64,000 nucleotides of DNA, taken from NCBI RefSeq assembly GCF_022539665.2, contig NC_081331.1, forward strand, positions 8,959,534 to 9,023,533. Direction: 5' to 3'. Positions 47,974-57,263 of this stretch are shown piece after piece. Numbering within the stretch: the first letter of the stretch is position 1; every line of letters starts with the position of its first letter. This DNA is from Daphnia carinata (Eukaryota; Arthropoda; Branchiopoda; Diplostraca; Daphniidae). The position numbers were made by a program, and so were the translations under genes. Under the pieces are notes generated by a model that was given only the letters and a program-made list of their open reading frames with translations, did no database searches and was not told where the DNA came from.

Positions 47974-49671
47974 TCAGACTGCATGCATGGGAATGGATTC
48001 GGAAGCTGGTTGCCGTGATTTGTAGGTGGGACGGCAGCATACGACCCAAATGACGGTGAAAAGGCCGCAACTATAGCAAATACGTAAGAAAAGAAGCACT
48101 AAAAGGCATAATATGCCGATGAAGAAATAGTTCTTGATCGTCTCCCACCAAGATGTATAACTTCCGACACCAGATGCCGTTACAAAAATATTTGTCGCAC
48201 TAGGTCGTTGACGTAAGGTATATTCCGATGGCGGGTGTTCGTTGATTGCGGCAGCAATATCGGCCATGATGTTCACGTGATTGAGCATGTTGTCGGTATA
48301 TGCCGGATTACTTTGATGCACGTAGTCGAAAAACTCGACGTTTTCGTAGCGAAAAGAGTGGGCGAGCGTCTGCTCCGGCAACACGATTGTGGCTTCAATT
48401 AATTGCCAGGTGTTGTTGCGGAAAGCGTAAGGTTTGTCGTTAAAGTTTACAAATCCGTTTGTCCAATAGCAAGGGGAATATTTTACAAGTTCCCAGCCAT
48501 CGAGGTTAATTGTATAATTTTGAAATTTTGGTTGCGGTCCGCAAGAAGTCAAAATAGTATCAAATGTGACATTTAAGGCTTTACACTGTATCAGTACGGC
48601 CGTTTTACCGAAAGCTTGTAATTTTGTGCACTTTGGTAATTGTAGTTGAGAGGCTGCTAACCATCCATTATATTGAGCAGTTGTAACGGCTCTTTCATGT
48701 TTGGCTTTGCCACAATCGCACTGTAATAATTGAATTTGACTTGCCAATTCGTTTTCATGATCGGTTAGTTGATCCCGAATATATTGAATATTCGCCGGTA
48801 TGTTTAAATCTTCAGCGCTAGATGGCACCGGAGGTTCTGATGTTGTTGTTGAATTTTTCATGATGGCCGCCGTTGCGACAAAGAGTTGTGACTGGCCACG
48901 GATTTCAAAGGAAGAAGTCCTATTGGAGCAATTTTTCTGTACTGAAAAACAACGTGATATCGGCAACAAGTGAAAGTCTAGTTGATTTCGGTCGTCTTGA
49001 AGTCTGAAAATTTGTTTTTTTCCAGGTAATTGCATCAACTTGCCGATACCTTCTTCGACAAGCCGGGTAATTGCTTTAGTTTTCTGTGTGTAGGTTTTGT
49101 CCCAAATCAGAGTTAAATGATTATGTGACAAATTTCCCGACGTAGCGGAAGCAATTCCGATAGGTGTTGAAAAATCCGCATTCTCCTTTTGTTGGAAAAG
49201 TTGAATTTTATCGAGAACACAGTTTAATATTTCGGAATCGATTGTTTGCAACCAATATCCAGAAATATCGGGTTCATCGTCGAACACAAATTTGCCATCC
49301 GAAAAAGTCATTCGTTGATTGTCGCACCTTTTATTGTTTATCATTTCGTTGCACTCGGCAGGTGTTGTATCGATGGAAATTTTATCTGGCACGATCACTG
49401 TTTGTCCGAAAAAATTCATTGTGATACGTCTTATATTTTTCCAGCGGGCACAAATATATCCCGGAAACTTGATTGCAGCACGTTCTTCACTATATACGGC
49501 ATATTTTACACTGATGGCACGATTTTCGGCAGATTTCGGCTGACAATTCGCGTCAGAGAATTGAAGAATTCCCATCTTCGACGGCTCCGAACAATCGCAC
49601 ACGGTTGCTTCAAATGCTCGGGAATGTAACCCGTGAAGGCACAATAACAGCAGAAATGGAAATAGAGACAT
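47974..49671 (-). CDS. Envelope-like glycoprotein of the retroelement
   Basis: The ORF has 565 residues from the ATG at 49,671. I chose this ATG because a clear signal peptide follows (SLFPFLLLLCLHGLHSRAF), and because a 3' splice site (T-rich tract, then CGTATTTAG) ends two bases before it, as expected for a spliced envelope mRNA. The ectodomain is Cys-rich with many N-glycosylation sequons. It opens VCDCSEPSKMGILQ, then GYICARWK, ECNEMINNKRCDNQRM and GYWLQTIDSEILNC. Near the C terminus a Gly-rich stretch precedes a strong membrane segment (YFFIGILCLLVLLFLRICYS) and a short cytoplasmic tail. It probably mediates membrane fusion for particle entry. The exact class is uncertain; a mononegavirus/chuvirus-like class III glycoprotein is my guess. 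No break was seen. Confidence 0.75.
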   Translation of the reverse strand: MSLFPFLLLLCLHGLHSRAFEATVCDCSEPSKMGILQFSDANCQPKSAENRAISVKYAVYSEERAAIKFPGYICARWKNIRRITMNFFGQTVIVPDKISIDTTPAECNEMINNKRCDNQRMTFSDGKFVFDDEPDISGYWLQTIDSEILNCVLDKIQLFQQKENADFSTPIGIASATSGNLSHNHLTLIWDKTYTQKTKAITRLVEEGIGKLMQLPGKKQIFRLQDDRNQLDFHLLPISRCFSVQKNCSNRTSSFEIRGQSQLFVATAAIMKNSTTTSEPPVPSSAEDLNIPANIQYIRDQLTDHENELASQIQLLQCDCGKAKHERAVTTAQYNGWLAASQLQLPKCTKLQAFGKTAVLIQCKALNVTFDTILTSCGPQPKFQNYTINLDGWELVKYSPCYWTNGFVNFNDKPYAFRNNTWQLIEATIVLPEQTLAHSFRYENVEFFDYVHQSNPAYTDNMLNHVNIMADIAAAINEHPPSEYTLRQRPSATNIFVTASGVGSYTSWWETIKNYFFIGILCLLVLLFLRICYSCGLFTVIWVVCCRPTYKSRQPASESIPMHAV

Positions 49672-51158
49672 TTCTAAATACGGAAGAATATATATAAAAA
49701 AAAACATACAAGAATAAAAGAGAACAATGTAACTGACAAACATATATAACTTTATCATGTGGGTGTTATAACATAGAATCAAACACGAGAAGAAAAGAAG
49801 TAAGAAAAACGAAAGTGAAAAATAGTCTACGGCTTTTGAAAGGTCAACTTATTTTTCCGTCGGCTTTTCCTAGTTAGCTACGGCAAAAGGGAAGAAAAAT
49901 ATAGGGCACTGGAATATAACTGTGTTTTCGGGGGAAGAAAATTTTATCCATCATAATAACTAGTATCGTTGGAAAGAGGAGAAGATATGCTTAATTATCG
50001 AAAAGAGAAAACAATAAAATATAATATAGTTTAGCGGGGAGGACGAGAAGAAAAACGTTTAAAAGTTTGCGGCGGAAAAAGTTTTTGCCGTGAAAGGTCA
50101 CGCGCAGTGTTCGAATTTTTTCCTAAGTTCTAACAATGCGGTCGGGATAGCGCATAAATGAAAAAGTATACTACGGCACACAAGGAAAGATGCAGTTAAC
50201 GGGAACAATCGGTATGTTTCGCAATCTTTTACGCCAGGTGTAAAATATTAGCTAATAGCTCAATGGTAGCGCTCTCAGCTGTGACGCCAAAGGTCTGAGG
50301 TTCGAATCCCCAGTTTGACTAGACAACTCATCATTTGCAAAGTAGCTGCTATATAAAGCTACAAGAATGCGTGCGTATAATTTTGGCAAATATATATATA
50401 TATATGATGAAACAGAAAGATGCGAAGTTAGATTTTTTCCTAAGTTCAACATAGTGAGAAAGGAAGAGACAAAGAGAATGGAAGGAAGAGATAGAGAGAA
50501 AGAATGTGATATATGAGAAGAAATGGAAATTATCGCTCAAGGCGTGAAACAAGGCCATATGCTCCAGACATATTGTGTTGAAAATGAGACATGTTACTTG
50601 CCCTGTGGCAAAATGTAGCGGCAATATTAACGCGTATAAATGGGGCGTATATTGTTTATGGAAAAGAAGGAATAGAAGGTAAAAAAAAAATTCTACCTGG
50701 CGCGAGAGAGAGAAAGAATAGTAATAGGGGAAATGGAAAATGCGAGAATGCATTTTCGGCTACTTGTGTCATTTGCCTGAAAGAAGTCTTTCGCGGATAA
50801 CGTGTGGCGAATAGGCAGACAAAATTTTACTTTTTTTTTTTTTTTATTATAAGGATGGAAGTTGGGCTGTTTCCTAACCGGACAGATGGACAAGTTATGC
50901 ATGTAGCATATACTTATTCGTCTTTTTGCCTAAGGTAATAAGGTTCTTTATAACCTTTATTTTATTTTGGTTGTTTTAATTATAATGGTTCCCTCCCTAT
51001 TCTTAGTTTTTATCTACTGAAGAGATGGGACGGTTTAGCTACGGCCTATTTTTATTGATATGTAACGTGAAAGGAAAACAGATTACATAGCATAGGTAAC
51101 GACTACATTGGTATAATTAAAAACTGGTGTTGGTGTTTTTCTTCTGCTTTCTTTTTCT
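49672..51158. other. Non-coding interval between accessory ORF 2 and env
   Basis: No ORF on the element strand is supported. It holds the polypyrimidine tract and acceptor just before env, a short (TA)n run near 50,391-50,405, and a tRNA-like sequence on the opposite strand. An AG-rich tract (50,455-50,525) reads as CT-rich on the element strand. Confidence 0.5.
50256..50317 (+). tRNA. tRNA-like sequence antisense to the retroelement (imperfect)
   Basis: TAGCTCAATGG (50,256-50,266) fits the A box and D arm, and GGTTCGAATCC (50,299-50,309) fits the B box and T loop exactly. The T stem TGAGG/CCCCA is good. The expected 5' partner of the GTTTGAC acceptor strand is not found, so this is more likely a tRNA pseudogene or SINE head than a working tRNA. 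Confidence 0.4.
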
Positions 51159-51597
51159 TCAGTAGGCTGGTGGATAGCGATGTTCATTGCAATGGAGGCA
51201 TAGGTCGTCATCCGCCCAGCTTTCGGCTGCCCATCCAAAAAGCGGTGGATGTCGATTCGCGGCATCCAGATCCAGTATTTCTTTAAAGCGTTCCGTCGCT
51301 TTTCGCCATTTTCCAAGTTCGATACATCGAACTAATCCTAGAGTGAGCGAGCGTGTTACGTCGTCTAGTTCCTCCTGAAGTTCCCTGATGCGTCTCTGAA
51401 AGGCTTCCACCGGATTTAGTTCAGGTGCGGCTGGTTCTGCTGCGGCTGCGGCTGGTACGGCGGGCTTCCTGTGGTGGCACGATTGCAGCGTCAGGATCGA
51501 TTGCTGGTTCTTCGGCAGCGCGAACCTGTGGCTGATTGTGCCGGCACGCCCGTTTCACGGCGGGTGCTCCCGAACGGTTGCTCTGGTTTTCGGCCAT
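51159..51597 (-). CDS. Retroelement accessory ORF 2 (frame-broken)
   Basis: The ATG at 51,597 begins MAENQSNRSGAPAVKRACRH and stays open to 51,421 through an Ala/Arg/Ser-rich part. The neighbouring frame, shifted by one base, carries the conserved part: PVEAFQRRIRELQEELDDV (coiled-coil-like), LVRCIELGKWRKATERFKE, and ILDLDAANRHPPLFGWAAES, ending PPAY at 51,159. That last block matches accessory ORF 1. Either one indel broke the gene or the two frames are joined by splicing or frameshifting. The function is unknown. Its position between pol and env recalls accessory genes of complex retroviruses, but no family match is claimed. Confidence 0.55.
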
Positions 51598-52291
51598 TGT
51601 GGATATTTTAACTTTCTTTGGTTGTTTGTTCAAAGCGTCTCTTAGCTGAGGATAGCTGTGAGTGTAGGTTTGCGAGGAGATGTGTCCTGACTTTTATAGT
51701 CAGAAAATCCTCATCGGCTGTTCACACCCGTTTTTGAGTTTGGTTTATGTTTTCAACATCTTCATCATTCCTTGGTGTCAGTTGAATTGTTTCTTAATGT
51801 CTCTATTTTCGCTTATTTGGCGTAAAAGAAACAGCGATTGGTTTTTTCTTTCCCACCGTTCGAATCGTGATTCGTTTCTTTCCGCCACTTGGTTGGTTTA
51901 TTGGATTATTTTAGTGTGTTAAAGGTAATAGAGAAATAAGAAAAAGTGAAGGAAGACAACAATACAGGTGAGGTTAATTGTTACAAGGTTTTAAAGCTGT
52001 CATGTCGAATACGTATTTAGAGACTTGTCGGCATTATCTTGGATAGATATCGATTGAATGGCTTATGCGCATAGCCTGCGACGGCGACTCGGGAGCACCG
52101 CGCTCCACACCCGTTACCACCTTAACTATTACAAATCGCAAGGTAATTTTTTCGGTTTACCATTCACGAAGTTTGATTAACTTCCAGGTAATAAAGGTGA
52201 CCTGATGTCACTAAACATTTATTTTTCGTGTTTTATCTTAATTATTTTTTTTTTCTTCTTCCAAACGGATGGGGTTTTTGTGTGGCCTCGA
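51598..52291. other. Non-coding interval between the two accessory ORFs
   Basis: Seen from the element strand this holds the leader of accessory ORF 2. No convincing ORF is present. A GC-richer patch near 52,065-52,120 (CGACTCGGGAGCACC) loosely echoes the CGACTCGGGAGTCTC part of the tRNA-like sequence at 52,292. Confidence 0.4.
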
Positions 52292-52365
52292 GCGTTGGCT
52301 AGGTGGCTCAGTTGGTATAGCCTCTGCCTACGACTCGGGAGTCTCGAGTTCTAGACTCGCCAACG
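52292..52365 (+). tRNA. tRNA-like sequence antisense to the retroelement
   Basis: The ends CGTTGGC and GCCAACG (52,293-52,299 and 52,359-52,365) pair over 7 bp. TGGCTCAGTTGG fits the A box, the D arm pairs GGCT/AGCC, and CGAG-TTCTAGA-CTCG forms a T arm with a 7-nt loop. The junction spacing and anticodon stem are imperfect. It may be a diverged tRNA or a tRNA-derived sequence. A short T-run (TCTTTTTTTTTTT) follows directly, as in a pol III terminator. Confidence 0.45.
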
Positions 52366-52701
52366 TCTCTTCTTTTTTTTTTTCTTGGTGAGTATTTAAC
52401 GCTCCCATGATTTATTTTTCCTTTTGCCATGGCGCATATTCTGCCTTCGGCATTTATTTTCGATGTTTTATTTTTCGTCAAATGGCGGTTTTTAACACAG
52501 CCATTTCTCATTTGTTTGGTTGTTTACTTGTTGAAAACCCCAAAATTTTTTGTTGCATATTTCTACTATGTTTATTCGATTGATTTGATTAACATAAGAA
52601 GGGAAAAAGCACAAGCGCGTTCTAAACTATTGACAACATATTGACTACGTTATTAGGAAAAACAAAAGTGTTCTTCCGTTTCCTTCTTTTCTTCTTCCGC
52701 C

Positions 52702-53124
52702 TTACAATTGGTCGTACCAATCGCGCCTTGGCCTTTTGTTAGCTGTGTTCCACAGCTCTGACGGCCAGTTGTATAGTGGCGGATGGCGTTTAGCTGGGTC
52801 TAGATCCAGAATTCTTTTCAAGGTGTAGACTGCGCTGCCCCAATCTTCAGCGAAGAGGTCGGCGTTAAGTCTTGTGGTGAGTATGTTGGTTTTCTCGTCG
52901 AGACGTCGCTCGTAGGTGCGATGGGCCTGATCCCACGAGTCTTGGCTAGTCTGGTCTGGGGATTGAGTTGTTTGGTTGACCCCCTCGGCCGTGTTTTCTG
53001 CCATTGGTTCCCAAAACGAGTCAGCAGTGGGCTCCGTTGTTGTCACCACTTCGTTAGCTTGCACCTCGTCACAAATCCCTTCGACGGTGACTTGTTCGTC
53101 TTGAACGGTCGTTTGCTTTTCCAT
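52702..53124 (-). CDS. Retroelement accessory ORF 1
   Basis: This 140-residue intact ORF lies about 200 bp downstream of pol. The N-terminal half is acidic and Thr/Gln-rich (MEKQTTVQDEQVTVEG). The C-terminal half is helical and basic, with YTLKRILDLDPAKRHPPLYN followed by WPSELW and a basic end (NKRPRRDWYDQL). The ILDLD.A.RHPPL..W..E.W signature is shared with accessory ORF 2, so the two arose by duplication within the element. I recognise no known family. Expression would need a spliced or subgenomic mRNA; no acceptor was confirmed. Confidence 0.6.
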   Translation of the reverse strand: MEKQTTVQDEQVTVEGICDEVQANEVVTTTEPTADSFWEPMAENTAEGVNQTTQSPDQTSQDSWDQAHRTYERRLDEKTNILTTRLNADLFAEDWGSAVYTLKRILDLDPAKRHPPLYNWPSELWNTANKRPRRDWYDQL

Positions 53125-53324
53125 CTTTCTTTGATGATGCTTTACGATGTGTAAAGAGTCTTGTCAGAGTTGTTACTATAACGAGATGTCGGAAAGATGT
53201 GGCGCTCTTCGATCTACTCGCTGTTTTATACTTTCGAGTTTTTTTTTTTTTTGTTTTTTTTGTTTTTTTTTGTTTTTTCTCTGAAACGCGATCAACAGAA
53301 TTGCATGCGGATGAGTTATCAGAT

Positions 53325-56300
53325 TTAATCTCTGAAACGCATTGGCAATTGTCTATTTCTTTGCGGGCGTCCGGTTGCGTTTTGTGGTATCGTTGTTGCT
53401 GATGGAACGACATCAGACGCTATCTGCTGCGTTTCATAATTATCCTTGGAATCATCTTCGGCAATTGGTGTGAGATTGAGGTGATTGCCAAATCCCAGCC
53501 TCGTTGTTTCTAACTCCACGGTGTCTGACACCATGTCTTCAGTTTCCACTGTTTCGGATTCCATATTTTCCACATCCACGCTATCTGGATGCTCTTTTTC
53601 TGGTTCCACATTTCCTACTTCGCTTGTTTCTTGTTCCAGTTGTTCCTCACTTTCCATTGTTTGGGTCGAGATCGATTTACGGAATCGATTCTCGAATGTT
53701 GAAGGCGACTCGATAGGGGGACAATGTTCATCTTTCCATAACATTGTTTCATATAGGGGTTTTAAACGGTTAACGTGCGTACGTGTGCATATATATGAAT
53801 TGTCGGCTATGTCGACAGTATTATTGGAATATACTTTTACAATTCTATAAGGGCCTTTATATTTGGAAGTAAATTTCCTACTATCGCCCTCTTTTACAAA
53901 TCTAATATCTAATAAGACTCTATCTCCTACCAAATATTGTTTTACTTTCGCCCTTTTATTATATTGCTCCCTTTGACGTTTTCTGGCTTTTTCGCTCTCC
54001 TCACGGACGCGTTGGAAACTATAGCGCAAGCGTTCGGCTAAGTTACCTACGTAATCCGATGCGGATATAAATGTTTTTGGGGAAGCGTCAAGAAATTCAT
54101 TGATCGGTAAATTAGGGTCTCTACCGTGTAATAAGTAATAAGGGGTGTCCAGCGTAGAAGAATGGACAGAACTACGATAAGCAAACAAAACATCATCCAG
54201 CAAATCTTCCCAATTTGCATGTTCACCGTCTTTTAATTCTTTCCTCAACATTGTTGTTAATGTTCTATTGAACCTTTCGGTTTCTCCGTTACTAGCTGGA
54301 TTATAAGAAGTCGTTAGTCGTTGATCAATTTTCAATTTTTTACAAAAGTAACGGAATAATTTCGACGTGAAATTAGTTCCGCGGTCTGAAAGAATAGCTT
54401 TAGGCATACCGTGTCTAACTATTATTGTTTTGTACACACATTCTGCTGTTGTCTGCGCAGTCTGATCCTTTAAAGCAACAGCTTCTACCCATCGGCTAAA
54501 ATAATCTGTGATAACTAAAATGTAACTGTTTCCATTGGGCGAAGCTGGTGTGATAGGGCCTAGAAAATCCATGCCTATAACTTGAAAAGGGGCCTTTGCA
54601 ATTTCATGAGGATGCAATAATGCTCTGTAATTTGACGAAGTGTTGGCAATGCATACCTCACAAGCTTGACAATATTCTTTTATGTCTTTCCTCATATTTG
54701 GCCAATAATAATGATTCTTTACTTTTAAATAGGTTTTATAAAAGGCTAAATGTCCACTCATCGGTGCATCATGTAGTTCTTTGAGCACTAGATGACGTAA
54801 CGATGTAGGTAAGACCAACTGATGGTGAGTTTCGTTTCTTTTGCTATCAGAAGATGGCAGCACGTGCCGGTAAAGCGTACCGTCAATAACTTCAAAATAA
54901 TCAATTTCTTTTACCCAATCTGGCTTAGATTGGAGAAAATGTTCTTCAAGTTCACCGTTATCTAAATAATTTCGAATAGCTATGCAAAGTTCGTCTTCAA
55001 ATTGTTTTTCACAAATTAATTTAATATTACGTTCGGTTTGGATACTAGCTATTTTTAAGCGTGACAAGCAATCTGCGTTTTGGTGAATACGTCCCGGTCT
55101 GTATTTTAATTCATAATTTGTTGCGGCTAACAGTATAGCCCATCTTCCTAATCTCCCATTGTTATCTTTCTGATTTTTAAGCCATTGAAGTGGACGATGA
55201 TCACTAATGATCTCAAAAGGTTGGTCTAAAAGGTAATGTCGAAAATGCTTAATCGCATCGATAACCGCAAGTGCCTCTTTTTCGGTCGTACTGTATTTAG
55301 CTTCTGCCTTCGTTAGCTGTCTACTGGAATACGCGATTGGGTGCTCGTGACCATTTTGAATTTGAGACAGTACCGCGCCAATGCCATAATCGCATGCATC
55401 GGTAAAAAGGAAAAATTTCTCGTTGAAATTGGGGTAAGCAAGCACTGGTGGAGTCACTAAAGATGTACGCAATGTTTCGAAAGCACTATTTTCTTCGTTT
55501 CCCCAATTAAAAGGTTTTCTGCTAAGATCTTTATGGGTTAATCTGGTTAACGGTTTAGCGATTGATCCAAAATTTTTAATAAATCGTCTGTAATACCCAG
55601 CTAGACCCAGAAATGATCTGACTTCATCTACCGAAGCTGGCGTTTTATAATTAACTATTTTCTCAATTTTATTCGGATCAGGTTTAATACCATCAGTCGA
55701 GATGACATGGCCTAAATAATTGACTGAACTTTTAATGAACTGGCATTTTTTAAGTTTTAATTTTAAATTGGCATTTTTTAATAACTCAAAGATTTCGCGA
55801 ATATCGTTTAAGTGATCGTCAAAAGTGTCCGAAAAGATGATTACGTCATCCAAGTAAACTAACGCCTTACTTCCCAAAACGTCTTTCAGTACGTAATTCA
55901 TTAGTCTTTGAAATGTCGCAGGTGCATTGCACAATCCAAATGCCATACGTTTAAATTCATAAAGGTTATTTTCTACTACAAATGCTGTTTTTTCAATAGC
56001 CGGCTCATCAACTTGAATTTGCCAGTAACCTGAAGCTAAATCAAGAGTGGTGAAGAATTTCTTCCCATACAGTTTGTCCAATGTTTCATCTATCCTCGGC
56101 ATAGGGAATGAATCTTTTTTAGTAATACTATTCAATTTCCTATAGTCAACGCAAAATCTTACTTCCCCACCCTTTTTTTCCACTAAAACCACAGGTGAAG
56201 CCCATGGCGAATGTGAATATTGGATCACATTAGCATCCAACATTTCCTGTACTTTATCTTCCAATATTTTTCTTTGATTATTTGTAACTCGATAAGGGCG

Positions 56301-57263
56301 TTGTCGAATAGGGCCTCTTCCTTGTGTATCAATTGTATGTTTAATGAGATTAGTGTTCCCTAATTCTGAATCTTTTGCTGCGAACAAGTCGTGAAAGTCA
56401 TTTAATAGTTTTGAGAGCGGAGCTTGAAATTCAGCGTCGACTTCTGAAATTAAAACGGGCTCACTTTTAATAGTAGGCTTTTCTTCTAATTTACTTAAAG
56501 CAATTTTCCCAATTGCGTTGTGAATAATCTCAATTACGCCTAATGTAGTGTTCCTAGGAAGTATGACTTGATTTAACGAATGATTCTCGACCATAATTTT
56601 ATATTTCCCATCTTTAGCTACGTTTCCAATGAATTCCTCAATAAAAATACCGTTCGGCAAATCCTCTGCTGGGGTAAACATAAATGTGGTATTAGGGGGG
56701 ACATACGGAAATGAACCTTTCATTTGCGTTGCAATTACTAGCGAAGTCTGACGAAATAACGTCGTCTTTTTGACCGTCGTAACTGCCATGTCTGGTACCC
56801 TAGAGATGGCTGATCCCTGCTCATCCCTTGCTAAATAAATACTTCTGGCTTCTCCGTCAAGCCGAAAACCGTGCTTCTGGATTGCATCCCATCCAAGGAT
56901 ACAGTCTTCAGAAACACCATTTGTAACAATAAACTCTTGTCTTAAAACTGACTCTCCGTATCGTACGGGCAATGTAACTCTTCCCAGCGTATGTAACTTT
57001 TTCTCCCCTACATCATACAAATCGAAATCAAGCTGACTGCAGATCGCCTGACCTCTCGGGGGTAACTTCTGAAATATTCTCTCGTGAATAATGCTTTTAG
57101 ACGCGCCTGTATCAAATAATGCTTGCAACGGTATCTGGAAAATTTTTAATGGAATTCTAGGGGTCGATTCATTTGTTATAGTTGTTAATTTTGCGACTTG
57201 TCGGGATTTTAACTGAGGCTCCCTATCAACTGACCCGAAGTTACAGTTGATATCTATTGGTTT
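53325..57263 (-). CDS. pol: Pol polyprotein: protease, reverse transcriptase, RNase H, integrase
   Basis: The frame opens at the gag -1 slippage site (57,263) and runs 1,312 codons to 53,325. Domains in order: aspartic protease with ALFDTGASKSIIHERIF; reverse transcriptase with VRFCVDYRKLNSITKKDSFP, TTLDLASGYWQIQVDE, AFGLCNAPATFQRLMN and the catalytic VYLDDVIIFS; RNase H with FTDACDYGIGAVLSQ and ISDHRPLQWLKNQ; integrase zinc finger HLAFYKTYLKVKNHYYWPN with CQACEVC; and the integrase core with MDFLGPIT, SDRGTNFTS and NPASNGETERFNR, giving the D,D,E residues. A GPYRIV/NRLKPLYE-type C-terminal domain follows, then an acidic repeat-like tail (VENMESETVETEDMVSDTVE). No stops, and all catalytic residues are present. 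The first ATG in frame is internal, which supports expression as a Gag-Pol fusion. Confidence 0.93.
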   Translation of the reverse strand, partial: KPIDINCNFGSVDREPQLKSRQVAKLTTITNESTPRIPLKIFQIPLQALFDTGASKSIIHERIFQKLPPRGQAICSQLDFDLYDVGEKKLHTLGRVTLPVRYGESVLRQEFIVTNGVSEDCILGWDAIQKHGFRLDGEARSIYLARDEQGSAISRVPDMAVTTVKKTTLFRQTSLVIATQMKGSFPYVPPNTTFMFTPAEDLPNGIFIEEFIGNVAKDGKYKIMVENHSLNQVILPRNTTLGVIEIIHNAIGKIALSKLEEKPTIKSEPVLISEVDAEFQAPLSKLLNDFHDLFAAKDSELGNTNLIKHTIDTQGRGPIRQRPYRVTNNQRKILEDKVQEMLDANVIQYSHSPWASPVVLVEKKGGEVRFCVDYRKLNSITKKDSFPMPRIDETLDKLYGKKFFTTLDLASGYWQIQVDEPAIEKTAFVVENNLYEFKRMAFGLCNAPATFQRLMNYVLKDVLGSKALVYLDDVIIFSDTFDDHLNDIREIFELLKNANLKLKLKKCQFIKSSVNYLGHVISTDGIKPDPNKIEKIVNYKTPASVDEVRSFLGLAGYYRRFIKNFGSIAKPLTRLTHKDLSRKPFNWGNEENSAFETLRTSLVTPPVLAYPNFNEKFFLFTDACDYGIGAVLSQIQNGHEHPIAYSSRQLTKAEAKYSTTEKEALAVIDAIKHFRHYLLDQPFEIISDHRPLQWLKNQKDNNGRLGRWAILLAATNYELKYRPGRIHQNADCLSRLKIASIQTERNIKLICEKQFEDELCIAIRNYLDNGELEEHFLQSKPDWVKEIDYFEVIDGTLYRHVLPSSDSKRNETHHQLVLPTSLRHLVLKELHDAPMSGHLAFYKTYLKVKNHYYWPNMRKDIKEYCQACEVCIANTSSNYRALLHPHEIAKAPFQVIGMDFLGPITPASPNGNSYILVITDYFSRWVEAVALKDQTAQTTAECVYKTIIVRHGMPKAILSDRGTNFTSKLFRYFCKKLKIDQRLTTSYNPASNGETERFNRTLTTMLRKELKDGEHANWEDLLDDVLFAYRSSVHSSTLDTPYYLLHGRDPNLPINEFLDASPKTFISASDYVGNLAERLRYSFQRVREESEKARKRQREQYNKRAKVKQYLVGDRVLLDIRFVKEGDSRKFTSKYKGPYRIVKVYSNNTVDIADNSYICTRTHVNRLKPLYETMLWKDEHCPPIESPSTFENRFRKSISTQTMESEEQLEQETSEVGNVEPEKEHPDSVDVENMESETVETEDMVSDTVELETTRLGFGNHLNLTPIAEDDSKDNYETQQIASDVVPSATTIPQNATGRPQRNRQLPMRFRD

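Noticed and set aside
53069-53413. 114-codon minus-strand ORF at the pol end
   Set aside because: It overlaps the pol C terminus and is held open by an A-rich tract; most of its residues are Lys/Thr/Ser from simple sequence.
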